Positions 52,382-60,658 of a stretch of 64,000 nt of DNA are shown piece by piece (position 1 is the stretch's first letter; every line of letters begins with the position of its first letter). The notes under the pieces were generated by a model, which saw nothing but the letters and a program-made list of their open reading frames with translations, made no database searches and had not been told where the DNA came from. Made by a program: the position numbers and the translations under genes. This DNA is from an uncultured Flavobacteriales bacterium (GTDB lineage Bacteria; Bacteroidota; Bacteroidia; Flavobacteriales_D; Crocinitomicaceae), in the NCBI GenBank assembly GCA_937973685.1, contig CALJKJ010000030.1:1-64000 (forward strand). Reading direction: 5' to 3'.

Positions 52382-52927
52382 ATGAAAAAATCAATGCGAA
52401 TACTACTGACAATTTGTGTGTCATTTTTATTTTCTTTTCAGTTGTTAAAAGAAAACGAAGTGATTTCATTTCATGTAAATCCAACAGGAAACGAAGACGT
52501 TGTTCCTTCATTTGCAGAACAAGAGACAAAATTTATCAGCTATTTGAATTCACAACGCGTAAAACGTAAGTTAAAACCTTTGCGTATGAATAGTCAACTA
52601 ATGAAAGCTGCTCGTTATCATGCAGCAGATATGGCAACTGAAGGTTATTTTAATCACGATACCCATAATATAATCAAGGGAAAAACTATTAAAACAATGA
52701 GCACATTTGATCGGGTGGCAAAATTTTATCCTGGTTTTACAAATTGTGAAAACATTGCAGCAGGAAGTAACGATTATATAGGTGTTTATAATCAATGGTT
52801 CAATAGTTCAGGACACAAAGAAAACATGTTTAACGCCACATCTGATATTATTGGAGTTGGTTGTTATTACGACGAAAAAAGTCCTTTTGGCTTTTATTGG
52901 GTGATGAATGGAGGAGTTAGTCAATAA
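52382..52927 (+). CDS. CAP/SCP-domain secreted protein
   Basis: This 181-residue protein has an N-terminal signal (MRILLTICVSFLFSFQ). The CAP domain includes FISYLNSQRVKRKLKPL, MKAARYHAADMATEGYFNHD with the conserved His, and NCENIAAG and SSGHKENM with the conserved Glu/His. CAP proteins are extracytoplasmic and bind sterols, lipids or wall fragments. Bacterial roles are poorly known. It is divergent from the lipoprotein operon. Confidence 0.85.
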   Translation: MKKSMRILLTICVSFLFSFQLLKENEVISFHVNPTGNEDVVPSFAEQETKFISYLNSQRVKRKLKPLRMNSQLMKAARYHAADMATEGYFNHDTHNIIKGKTIKTMSTFDRVAKFYPGFTNCENIAAGSNDYIGVYNQWFNSSGHKENMFNATSDIIGVGCYYDEKSPFGFYWVMNGGVSQ

Positions 52928-53000
52928 TACGATCATGTAAATCCTATTCAGTCATTTTGTCACGTTTTTTTTTCGGTTTGTTTTTTGATTGAATAGAAAT

Positions 53001-53795
53001 ATGATTGAAAAAAAATACCCATTTGGAATAGCAGCGGAGGCAATCGTTTATCCGATACTGTTACTCATGGTTATGTGGGTGGTGTTTTTAGCAGAACTTA
53101 CAACAGATTTACCAATCATTTCACTTGGTGTTAAGCCGCATGCTTGGTCGCATTGGTATGGACTTATTTTCATGCCATTGATTCATGATAATACTGATTT
53201 CGGGCACATTGTAAATAATTCATTCCCTGTATTTGTGTTGCTTGCAGCATTGATTTATTATTACCGAGAAGTTGCACTTCAAGTTTTCACATTGGTTTGG
53301 CTTATGTCGGGATTAACCATTTGGTTATTTGCCGCACCAACTGGTGGAAATCACATCGGCATGAGCGGAGTAATTTATGGTTTGTTTGGCTTTTTATTTA
53401 TTTCCGGTTTTTTCCGAAATTACCGACCTCTTCAAGTTATTTCGTTGGGTGTAGCCTTGTTTTATGGCAGTATGATTTGGGGGATTTTCCCGCAAGAAAC
53501 AAAGGTGTCTTGGGAAGGCCATTTTGCCGGATTTTTAACAGGTTGCGTCTTAGCGGTTATTTACAGAAAGTTAGGACCTGTTCGACCGAAATATACCTAT
53601 GAAATTGAAAAAGAATTGGGAATTGAACCACCCGATTTTGAAGGGATGTGGAACGAACAACAAGCGCTTGCGTTGGAAAAACAGTTAGCAGAATTAGCAC
53701 AAAAACAACAACAGGCGTTACACATTGTTTATCATTACAAAGGGCAAGCTGATACAATGCCTAGAGTAACACCTCCGGACGAAAACGAGTCGTAA
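53001..53795 (+). CDS. Rhomboid-family intramembrane serine protease
   Basis: This protein of about 264 residues has six predicted helices and the catalytic serine in HIGMSGVIYGLFG (GxSG-type). The partner His is in SWEGHFAGFLTG. It cleaves single-pass membrane proteins within the lipid bilayer. The C-terminal tail (about 60 residues, coiled and Gln-rich) is cytoplasmic. ATG 53001 is preferred to TTG 52989. Its 3' end overlaps the convergent SixA gene by 35 bases. Confidence 0.85.
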   Translation: MIEKKYPFGIAAEAIVYPILLLMVMWVVFLAELTTDLPIISLGVKPHAWSHWYGLIFMPLIHDNTDFGHIVNNSFPVFVLLAALIYYYREVALQVFTLVWLMSGLTIWLFAAPTGGNHIGMSGVIYGLFGFLFISGFFRNYRPLQVISLGVALFYGSMIWGIFPQETKVSWEGHFAGFLTGCVLAVIYRKLGPVRPKYTYEIEKELGIEPPDFEGMWNEQQALALEKQLAELAQKQQQALHIVYHYKGQADTMPRVTPPDENES

Positions 53796-54237
53796 TTAGT
53801 GCTGTTTCTTGACTTAAAAGTGCCCAATCTTCTAATTCAATTTGCAATTGAATAAAACCAGCAGTTTGAAGTACGCATAATTCGCCACTTAGTATGCTTG
53901 CCAATTCAGAAATACCTTCGTTGTGACCAATGATCGTAATCGTTTTACCGTTCTGTTGTGCAATAAATTGCTTTAATTCCGAACAAGATGCCAAATATAG
54001 TTCGTCAAAAAAATCAATGTGACAAGCAGTTGTATCGGTAATAAATGCAGCAGTTTCTTTTGTTCGAGCAGCTGTCGAACAAAATACATTACCCAATTGA
54101 ATACCATTTTCTTGCAGAAAAGCAGCTAATATTTCAGCTTGTTCGCGACCTTTCGGCATAAGCTCTCGGTCAAAATCACGACCACTTTTTGATTGCGTTT
54201 CCGTTTTCGCATGCCGAATTAAATTTAATTGTAACAT
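53761..54237 (-). CDS. sixA: Histidine phosphatase (SixA-like)
   Basis: This phosphatase of about 158 residues has the catalytic RHAKTE near the N-terminus (LNLIRHAKTETQSKSG). CSTAARTKETAAFI and a later TIIGHNEGISELA supply the second His. This is the phosphohistidine phosphatase subgroup, which acts on phosphohistidine residues in signalling proteins. The ATG at 54237 is used rather than TTG 54255. Its end overlaps the rhomboid gene by 35 bases. Confidence 0.85.
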   Translation of the reverse strand: MLQLNLIRHAKTETQSKSGRDFDRELMPKGREQAEILAAFLQENGIQLGNVFCSTAARTKETAAFITDTTACHIDFFDELYLASCSELKQFIAQQNGKTITIIGHNEGISELASILSGELCVLQTAGFIQLQIELEDWALLSQETALITTRFRPEVLL

Positions 54238-54262
54238 CTGTTTTATTTTTCCCAACCTTTTT

Positions 54263-54270
54263 CAAAGATA
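54263..54270 (-). promoter_or_regulatory. Promoter -7 element of sixA
   Basis: On the minus strand this reads TATCTTTG, 25 bases upstream of ATG 54237. Confidence 0.5.
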
Positions 54271-54331
54271 GTTCGTTATTGAATGCTGTGAGTGATAAAC
54301 TTTTAGTAATTTTTACAAGCATTTAAAGAAA

Positions 54332-54913
54332 ATGGATCAAATTCACTTAAGCGGAATATTAAATCAATGTTTGAAACAGGACAGAAAAGCGCAAAAAGCG
54401 TTGTATGAAATCTGTTACAAACAATTCATTCGCTTGTGTATGACCTATAATTCGAATCACGAAGATGCTCGCTTTGCCTTGAATAATGGATTTCTGAAAA
54501 TCATCAAAGGCTTGGAATCGGTTGATCACAATAATTTGAATTTTTATTCGTGGGCGAAACGCATCATCGTTAATTCACTCATTGACGACTACAGACGTAA
54601 TAAAAATCATGCGGAGCTCATCGTTACGAAAGATACGGAAAGCGCTATTGAATTCCATGCAACGCCTGCTGTCAATGAAGCCGATGCGCGTTTGAGTTAC
54701 AACGAAATTATGAGCTTATTAAAAACAATCCCACCTATTAGTGCTCACGTGTTCACGCTTTATGTGATAGATGGTTACAACCACCGCGAAATTGGCGAAT
54801 TGCTCGAAATTACAGAGGGAACGTCAAAATGGCATTTGTCAACTGCTCGTAAATTATTGCGTGATCGCTTACAAATGATGGAACAACAAACGGAAAAACA
54901 ATTCAATTTATGA
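54332..54913 (+). CDS. ECF-type RNA polymerase sigma factor
   Basis: This 193-residue sigma-70 family protein has region 2 at about residues 20-95 (LYEICYKQFIRLCMTYNSNH, NFYSWAKRIIVNSLIDDYRR). Region 4 is at about 125-185 (PPISAHVFTLYVIDGYNHRE, then IGELLEITEGTSKWHLSTAR). The next gene starts within its stop (ATGA overlap), a pattern of sigma/anti-sigma pairs. It probably controls an envelope or stress regulon. Confidence 0.88.
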   Translation: MDQIHLSGILNQCLKQDRKAQKALYEICYKQFIRLCMTYNSNHEDARFALNNGFLKIIKGLESVDHNNLNFYSWAKRIIVNSLIDDYRRNKNHAELIVTKDTESAIEFHATPAVNEADARLSYNEIMSLLKTIPPISAHVFTLYVIDGYNHREIGELLEITEGTSKWHLSTARKLLRDRLQMMEQQTEKQFNL

Positions 54914-56085
54914 AAGAGATTCGCAATTATTCGGATAAAGAATTGGATGAATTATTTCGTGAAGCACACGATGCAACGGAACTGTCATCGGACTTTCAAC
55001 CTGAATTTTGGGATGAGATGGAAATGCTCTTGCCTGAAAAGAAACAAAAGAGAAGAGCAGGTATGTTTTGGTGGACTAGTGCAGCAATTCTTGTAGTAGC
55101 GGTTGGATACTTTATTAGAACTGCTGAGCAACCTAATACTTCATCTCAGAACAAGCAAATCGCTCTAAAAACTAACCTAAAAAACAAGGTTTTAACTCAA
55201 GATAAACAAACGAACAATAACAAAGAAATACCTACAACCAAACAACAAAAGCAAGCTAGCATCGGTCAACTTGTGCAAAAACGAATGGTGAATCACCAAA
55301 TGCAAACAATACAAGTTGACATGCAAGTACTTGAAAACGTTGATGTGCCTAATGTTGAGCCAAAACAAATCACGATTGATCCTGTTGACATTAAAAACAA
55401 CCTTACAAACGTTACTTTACCAATCTACAATGATACGTTCATGCGATTGAAAGTTATTGAACCTGTAATGAATACTGCTCAATTGATTGCCAGCAAAAAA
55501 TATTCCTATTCCCCTCGATGCTATGTGCAAGTGGGAGCAGGTATTGGGAAGTCATACCAAACGGACGTTTTCAATAAATCAAACAACTTGAGACAACTGG
55601 CTATTGGAGCTGGTTTGTTAAAACAAATGAATGGGATGCAACTTACTGCTGGTATACAATTACGTTCGGAATTTCTTTCGAACATCCAATGGACAGAGCC
55701 TTTGACAACGAATTCATACAAACTGGGGCAAGCAAAACAAATTTATTCGTTCGATTTTCCACTTTCAATTGGTGCAGTTTTACCAAGAAACCAGCAATTA
55801 GCATTTACAATTACACCAGGAATTCAGTCGTTTTATGTTGGTAGTTCATCGATTATCACCAATAACGAAGTAACTGCTCGCGAACAAAAAGTGGAGACCT
55901 TGCAACATACGAAAAGTCTTACCATGGAAATGGGTTTATGTTATTCGTATGCAATAAGACGTTCGCTTTTATTGGGAGGACAGGTAAATGTAGATGTTAT
56001 TCGGCCGTTTAATTTGAATTATTATGCCGGAAAACAAGTAGCTTTCCCAATAAACGGTCAATTGTATATTCGTAAATTGTTTTAA
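54910..56085 (+). CDS. Sigma-factor partner: single-pass membrane protein with barrel-like C-terminus
   Basis: This 391-residue protein has a cytoplasmic helical N-terminus (about 1-50; SDKELDELFREAHDATEL, then FQPEFWDEMEMLL), which fits an anti-sigma-type segment. One membrane helix follows (MFWWTSAAILVVAVGYFI) and then a Gln/Lys-rich linker. The last 180 residues have outer-membrane barrel-like strands (YVQVGAGIGKSYQTDVFNKS, GINLQLRSEF-type, ending PINGQLYIRKLF). It is coupled to the sigma gene by a 4-base overlap. An anti-sigma role is inferred. The inner-membrane helix plus outer-membrane-like domain is unusual. Confidence 0.65.
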   Translation: MKEIRNYSDKELDELFREAHDATELSSDFQPEFWDEMEMLLPEKKQKRRAGMFWWTSAAILVVAVGYFIRTAEQPNTSSQNKQIALKTNLKNKVLTQDKQTNNNKEIPTTKQQKQASIGQLVQKRMVNHQMQTIQVDMQVLENVDVPNVEPKQITIDPVDIKNNLTNVTLPIYNDTFMRLKVIEPVMNTAQLIASKKYSYSPRCYVQVGAGIGKSYQTDVFNKSNNLRQLAIGAGLLKQMNGMQLTAGIQLRSEFLSNIQWTEPLTTNSYKLGQAKQIYSFDFPLSIGAVLPRNQQLAFTITPGIQSFYVGSSSIITNNEVTAREQKVETLQHTKSLTMEMGLCYSYAIRRSLLLGGQVNVDVIRPFNLNYYAGKQVAFPINGQLYIRKLF

Positions 56086-56107
56086 AACAACCTATTACTT
56101 AAAGTAG

Positions 56108-56115
56108 TATATTTG
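56108..56115 (+). promoter_or_regulatory. Promoter -7 element of the T9SS gene at 56133
   Basis: TATATTTG matches TAnnTTTG, 17 bases upstream of ATG 56133. Confidence 0.5.
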
Positions 56116-56132
56116 AGTGTTAAACTTTTACA

Positions 56133-57215
56133 ATGAAATTACTTTTATTTTCTTTTTTGGGACTGTCTGGAGTTGCTTTCGGTCAAATTACATTAACTGA
56201 TCAACATTTTTCTGGAGCAAATGAATCCTTTGTTATCTCAACGACAACTGATCCTTCGATAGATTACAGCACAACAGGTGCTAATGTTACTTGGGATTTC
56301 TCCAACTTAGTTGCAACAGGACAAAAAGGGTATATCACAAATCCGATGTCTAGTGCTGCATTGTATTCACAATTGTTATTTGGTTCTTTTGCACCAAATG
56401 CATACAAAGCAACTTATTTTGCTTCGACTACCGATTTGCCTTTGGCACAGTTAACATCAGCACTGCCAGTTTCTATTCAAGATATTTCATTATTCACTAA
56501 AAAAACAACTGCAGCTATAACATCTGTTGGATATGAATTATTAATAAATGGTCAAGGAATTGCTGTGAAGTCAGACACAATTGAGAAAAGATATGCACTG
56601 CCATTGAATTTTGGAGACACCTACAATTCAAGAGGTTACACTGCTTTGGATATGAATCCAATTTACAATGCTCAATGGCGTCAACATCGTTCGCGCTCAA
56701 GTGTTGTAGATGGATATGGAACTATTACGACGCCTTTTGGTTCGTTCTCGGCGCTGCGTATCAAACATGAAATCACGGAAAACGATTCCATTTATTTAGC
56801 ACTTGGAGGGACAACTGGTTTTTGGTTACCATTGCCAATTCCACTTGCATTCGAGTACGAATGGAGAGCTATCGAAGAGAAAGAACCTATTTTGGTTATC
56901 AAAACATCAAGTACTTTAGGTGCAGAAACAGTTACAGCAATTGAATACCGGGATCAATTTTTAGGTCTTGGAATTGCTGAAAACAATGTCGAAGTCTCAA
57001 TTGGTCCCAACCCTGCAAACGAACAATTGAATGTGTTAGCTGCAGCAACAATTGAACAATGGTCATTAATGAATTCAGATGGTCAAGTTGTTCGTTCTGC
57101 TACTCATGCGTACAATTCTCTTGCAATTGATCTTTCTCCGTTAGCTACAGGCCAATATCATTTGGTTTTGGTAACTGCTAATGGGATTTCGTACCAAAAG
57201 TTCGTAAAACAATAG
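56133..57215 (+). CDS. T9SS type A sorted secreted protein
   Basis: This 360-residue protein has a signal peptide (MKLLLFSFLGLSGVAFGQ). A beta-rich body follows (NVTWDFSNLVATGQKGYI; ALPLNFGDTYNSRGYTALDM), and the C-terminal T9SS type A domain reads VSIGPNPANEQLNVLAAATI, LMNSDGQVVRSATHAY and ends YQKFVKQ. Function is unknown. The promoter of rnpB begins right at its stop codon. Confidence 0.8.
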   Translation: MKLLLFSFLGLSGVAFGQITLTDQHFSGANESFVISTTTDPSIDYSTTGANVTWDFSNLVATGQKGYITNPMSSAALYSQLLFGSFAPNAYKATYFASTTDLPLAQLTSALPVSIQDISLFTKKTTAAITSVGYELLINGQGIAVKSDTIEKRYALPLNFGDTYNSRGYTALDMNPIYNAQWRQHRSRSSVVDGYGTITTPFGSFSALRIKHEITENDSIYLALGGTTGFWLPLPIPLAFEYEWRAIEEKEPILVIKTSSTLGAETVTAIEYRDQFLGLGIAENNVEVSIGPNPANEQLNVLAAATIEQWSLMNSDGQVVRSATHAYNSLAIDLSPLATGQYHLVLVTANGISYQKFVKQ

Positions 57216-57223
57216 TATCTTTG
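57216..57223 (+). promoter_or_regulatory. Promoter -7 element of rnpB
   Basis: TATCTTTG matches TAnnTTTG. It starts at the base following the TAG of the upstream gene and lies just before the P1 helix of RNase P RNA. Confidence 0.6.
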
Positions 57224-57227
57224 TACC

Positions 57228-57604
57228 GCAAGCCGACTGTCGCTGTCCATCTTTGATGGAGAGAGGAAAGTCCGGGCAGCAAAGAGTAACCGTGCTTCCT
57301 AACAGGAAGGATTCATCCGTTTTGCGGATGGGTACAGAAAGTGCAGCAGAAAAGAAACCGCCAATTTATTGGTAAGGGTGAAATGGTGAGGTAAGAGCTC
57401 ACCGGCTCAGCAGTGATGTTTGAGTGCAAGGTAAACCTCACGGGCTGAAAGATCATGTAAACCAAGCGAGTAGGGCTGCTCGTTCTCTTTCCTTCGGGAA
57501 TGCTTGGAGGGTAGATCGATAGAACCTAAGAGTGATTTTAGGTCTAGATAAATGACAGTCAGTTTCGAGCAATCGGAATGTACAGAACCCGGCTTATGGC
57601 TTGC
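57228..57604 (+). ncRNA. rnpB: RNase P RNA (bacterial type A)
   Basis: The P1 helix GCAAGCC pairs with GGCTTGC at the 3' end. The universal core is intact: GAGAGGAAAGTCCGGGCA near 57,260-57,280 and ACAGAACCCGGCTTA near 57,583-57,597 (P4 pairing), plus a P12-like hairpin around TCCGTTTTGCGGA. The length is about 377 nt. RNase P cleaves tRNA 5' leaders. A T-run follows the 3' end and probably acts in termination. Confidence 0.95.
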
Positions 57605-57608
57605 TTTT

Positions 57609-58487
57609 TTATTGAATAGACAAGCGATTAATCGCTTTATTTTGCACGCTTTTCTTCTGTGCTGACAATTGATTTTTTTCCGCTGCAAGCGAAGCTGACC
57701 ATCCAAAATAATATCCGATAAATGCTTGACTTTTCTCGAAATTACGTCCATAGCGATAAGAACTGATGCTTGTTGATTTTAGTGGTATTGCGCGTTTTGT
57801 TTGGAGGTAGTAAAAACAATTTGACAACACGATATCGTAAGTTGAATCAGCCTGTTGCGCAGTATGAACCAATTCTGACAAAGGCATCACCGATCGACTA
57901 GCATAGTCCCTATCCGCTTTTATCATCCAACTAAATTGTCTGATTTGTTTGAGTTGCTTTAATAACGTTTTGTCTGAATTGATAGCTGATAAGTTGATTT
58001 CAACTAATTTACGAACCGAGGTTTTGTGCCAGTTTTCAAAATTTACAGGAGAACATGCGCCAACACTGTCTTTTGGTTGCACAAATACAAGTGGGTTGAA
58101 GTAAACAGGCAACCAATTGGTGTGATTTGGTTGTAATTCATTGCGTAATTGAGCGAATAATTGCGTATTTATTATCGGTTGCAAACATTTTTTCTTCGAT
58201 AAAAAAGCACGTAATTGATCGGAATGAATCAAAATCACATCCATATTTGCAGCAAAAGGCGCTTGTTTAACACGTTGCATGATTTCATTTTCGGATAATT
58301 CCAATAATTGCACGCGAAGCTTTGACTTTTTAGCAAATTTCTTAGCGATTAATGTATCTAACTTGGTAAATTCATCACTAACAATTATTAATTGCTTGTT
58401 TGGAATTTCTTTTGCTGTTTCTAACCAACACGATGAAACGCTGAAAAGCGATATTAGTAAAAGAAATAAAATCACAGACTTTTTCAT
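57609..58487 (-). CDS. Extracytoplasmic solute-binding-like lipoprotein
   Basis: This protein of about 292 residues has a lipoprotein signal ending SVSSC (Cys20). A type II periplasmic-binding fold follows (KQLIIVSDEFTKLDTLIAKK, MDVILIHSDQLRAFL, NWLPVYFNPLVFVQPKD). It resembles iron-type or other ABC-transporter binding proteins, but no transporter genes are adjacent. The ATG at 58487 starts the signal peptide; an upstream start at 58568 would lack one. The role is unknown. The gene is convergent with rnpB. Confidence 0.65.
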   Translation of the reverse strand: MKKSVILFLLLISLFSVSSCWLETAKEIPNKQLIIVSDEFTKLDTLIAKKFAKKSKLRVQLLELSENEIMQRVKQAPFAANMDVILIHSDQLRAFLSKKKCLQPIINTQLFAQLRNELQPNHTNWLPVYFNPLVFVQPKDSVGACSPVNFENWHKTSVRKLVEINLSAINSDKTLLKQLKQIRQFSWMIKADRDYASRSVMPLSELVHTAQQADSTYDIVLSNCFYYLQTKRAIPLKSTSISSYRYGRNFEKSQAFIGYYFGWSASLAAEKNQLSAQKKSVQNKAINRLSIQ

Positions 58488-58491
58488 GGAA

Positions 58492-58499
58492 CAAAGATA
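58492..58499 (-). promoter_or_regulatory. Promoter -7 element 4 bases before a start codon
   Basis: TATCTTTG on the minus strand ends only 4 bases before the ATG at 58487. Transcription would start at or next to the start codon, so the mRNA may be leaderless. Confidence 0.45.
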
Positions 58500-58510
58500 G
58501 CTCAATTTCG

Positions 58511-58518
58511 TACCTTTG
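58511..58518 (+). promoter_or_regulatory. Promoter -7 element of the gene at 58548
   Basis: TACCTTTG matches TAnnTTTG, 29 bases upstream of ATG 58548, divergent from the promoter at 58492-58499. Confidence 0.55.
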
Positions 58519-58547
58519 CATAAATTTTCAAATAAGAGTTCCGAACA

Positions 58548-59114
58548 ATGGCTAGTAAACAACACCAATTAAAAGTAAATCAATTGTTGACTGATTTAAC
58601 AAGTGGTAATGAATCAAAGATTGCTACTGCAATCAAAGCTTTTCATGTGCATGGTGATGCCTCCGTTATAGTTCCAATACTGAATGTTTGGAAAGCTGGC
58701 TTGTCAAAAGAGAACGAAGCATTAGTGAAAGAATTATTGATTGGTTTGAAAGATACGAGTTGTACCGATGTGCTAATTGAATGTTATCGAAATTCGGAGT
58801 TTCATGCCATCAAACGAGAATTAACCGCTGTTTTTTGGAATACTAAGTTGGATTTCAGTCCGTATTTAGCGGACTTCGTTTTGTTTGCAATTGAAGGCGA
58901 TTTCTTGGATGCATTCGAAGCGATTACACTGATAGAACAATTCGAAAACACATCTCCAGAACACGCTGTGATGGAATCTCAATTATTATTGAAAGAATAT
59001 TTCGGAAGCAACGAAAATCGTAACGAACAAAAAGATCAATTACTTTCGGATATTGCGCTTATTTTGAAGGAATACGATGAAGAATCGGGAACAGAAGACC
59101 TGTACTTCGAATAA
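58548..59114 (+). CDS. Helical-repeat (HEAT-like) cytoplasmic protein
   Basis: This 188-residue acidic, all-helical protein has paired-helix repeats (MASKQHQLKVNQLLTDLTSG, SVIVPILNVWKAGLSKENEA, ALVKELLIGLKDTSCTDVLI). There is no signal peptide. I do not recognise a catalytic motif. It probably acts as a protein-binding scaffold. It is convergent with the deoxynucleoside kinase gene. Confidence 0.7.
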   Translation: MASKQHQLKVNQLLTDLTSGNESKIATAIKAFHVHGDASVIVPILNVWKAGLSKENEALVKELLIGLKDTSCTDVLIECYRNSEFHAIKRELTAVFWNTKLDFSPYLADFVLFAIEGDFLDAFEAITLIEQFENTSPEHAVMESQLLLKEYFGSNENRNEQKDQLLSDIALILKEYDEESGTEDLYFE

Positions 59115-59119
59115 TTTAT

Positions 59120-59734
59120 TTAAAATAATCCGTTGATTTCTGCGTCAATTGCTTGGATGATTTTACCAAGATCCTCTTGACTTTCTGGAAAACGATTGTT
59201 ATCGATATCAATAATGAGCAATTTTCCGTTATCATACGTCGAAATCCAAGCTTCGTAACGCTCATTCAAGCGTTTTAAATAATCCAATCGAATACTTTCT
59301 TCGTAATCTCTACCGCGTTGTTGAATTTGATTCACCAAAGTAGGAACTGATGCACGCAAGTAAATCAATAAATCCGGCGCTGAAACAAACGAATCCATCA
59401 AGTTGAATAACGAGAAATAATTTTCAAAATCACGTGTCGTCATCAAACCCATCGAATGTAGATTGGGTGCAAAAATAAATGCATCTTCGTAAATCGTACG
59501 GTCTTGAATGACAGCGTTGTTCGATTTTTGAATATCTTGAATTTGGTTAAAACGCGAATTCAAGTAGTAAATTTGCAAGTTAAAAGACCAACGTTGCATG
59601 TCTTCGTAGAAATCATTTAAATACGGATTTTGCTCAACATCTTCGTAATGTGTTTCCCATCCGTAATGCTTTGCTAACAAGCCTGTTAATGTTGTTTTAC
59701 CCGATCCAATATTTCCTGCGATTGCGATATGCAT
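59120..59734 (-). CDS. Deoxynucleoside kinase (dNK family)
   Basis: This 204-residue kinase has the P-loop IAGNIGSGKTTLTGLLAKHY at the N-terminus and the DRTIYEDAFIFA motif (DRS/ERS-type catalytic residue) in the middle. A LID arginine segment (RGRDYEESIRLDYLKRL) lies near the end. It phosphorylates deoxynucleosides in salvage. Specificity (dAdo/dGuo versus dThd) cannot be judged. Confidence 0.88.
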   Translation of the reverse strand: MHIAIAGNIGSGKTTLTGLLAKHYGWETHYEDVEQNPYLNDFYEDMQRWSFNLQIYYLNSRFNQIQDIQKSNNAVIQDRTIYEDAFIFAPNLHSMGLMTTRDFENYFSLFNLMDSFVSAPDLLIYLRASVPTLVNQIQQRGRDYEESIRLDYLKRLNERYEAWISTYDNGKLLIIDIDNNRFPESQEDLGKIIQAIDAEINGLF

Positions 59735-59845
59735 AGTTCTTTTATTTTGCGATTGACTAAATTACAAAATCTAGGTGCATGAAAAGAACTTGTGGAAAAA
59801 TAAAATTCGTTTTTGCGTGTTTTTGCTTAATATTTTGAAAAAAAC

Positions 59846-60658
59846 TTACTTTTTGAACTGAAAACAAGTCAATTTTGTACTTGTTTGAACAAAAAGTAGT
59901 TGCGAAGCTGCTTGCCATTTAAATGATAGAATAGTTGTTTCATCTGGCAGCATCAGGAAAAAAGGAATGGATGAAGTAAGACTTGATTCAACATAGTTGA
60001 TTTCATTAGCTGTGGCAGATAAAAAACCATCTTTCCAGGCTTGAATCCAATGCGAATTCGGGACTATAACAGTTCCTAAGTATGAACCAAACACATCGAA
60101 ATGATGAATTTTTTCGTTGTCAGTCACCAAATAAAGTTCGTTGTTCCTTTCAAATAATTGGTCGATAGCTGTGAATTGAATCAATGACCGAAGGTTTTGA
60201 ATCTTTTGTTGCTTCATCGATTCAAGGGTTATGAGTTTCAACGTTGAATTGAGTTGGTCATAAACCCATAAACGATCATTTTGAGCAGTGTAACTAAATG
60301 TTTCAGCATATTGAATGTCGAAAGATGTTAACTCAATGCATTCGTTTTGAATTGCTAACGCATTGTCCAAAAAACAAATCTGTTGTTGGTTTTCTGAAAA
60401 AACAGCGATTTTGAAGGTGTTAGAAGCATCTATTTTTGTGATTTCACCTATTGATTTGATACTTTGTTCGCTTATTTTTTTTCCGTTCCCATCACGTTTT
60501 ATCAAGTTGTTTTGACTGTAGACGAAACTGTTATTCGCTTGATCAATGTCCCAAACGGTAGTAGAATCACAAGGAATACTCCACTTTTCTTCCCATTGAC
60601 TTTGAGCCAATACGAGCTGATGAACGATTATTAAGATGCATGTAATTCTGTTTTTCAT
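59846..60658 (-). CDS. Secreted propeller-like protein of unknown function
   Basis: This 270-residue protein has a signal peptide (MKNRITCILIIVHQLVLAQ). Beta-repeats follow that resemble a beta-propeller (TVWDIDQANNSFVYSQNNLI, YTAQNDRLWVYDQLNSTLKL, NELYLVTDNEKIHHFDVFGS). Its start overlaps the end of the GH3 gene by 4 bases (ATGA). I see no enzyme motif. Confidence 0.6.
   Translation of the reverse strand: MKNRITCILIIVHQLVLAQSQWEEKWSIPCDSTTVWDIDQANNSFVYSQNNLIKRDGNGKKISEQSIKSIGEITKIDASNTFKIAVFSENQQQICFLDNALAIQNECIELTSFDIQYAETFSYTAQNDRLWVYDQLNSTLKLITLESMKQQKIQNLRSLIQFTAIDQLFERNNELYLVTDNEKIHHFDVFGSYLGTVIVPNSHWIQAWKDGFLSATANEINYVESSLTSSIPFFLMLPDETTILSFKWQAASQLLFVQTSTKLTCFQFKK

Noticed and set aside
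57407..57751. A minus-strand frame over RNase P RNA
   Set aside because: It overlaps the conserved rnpB core and the lipoprotein gene end and has no domain.
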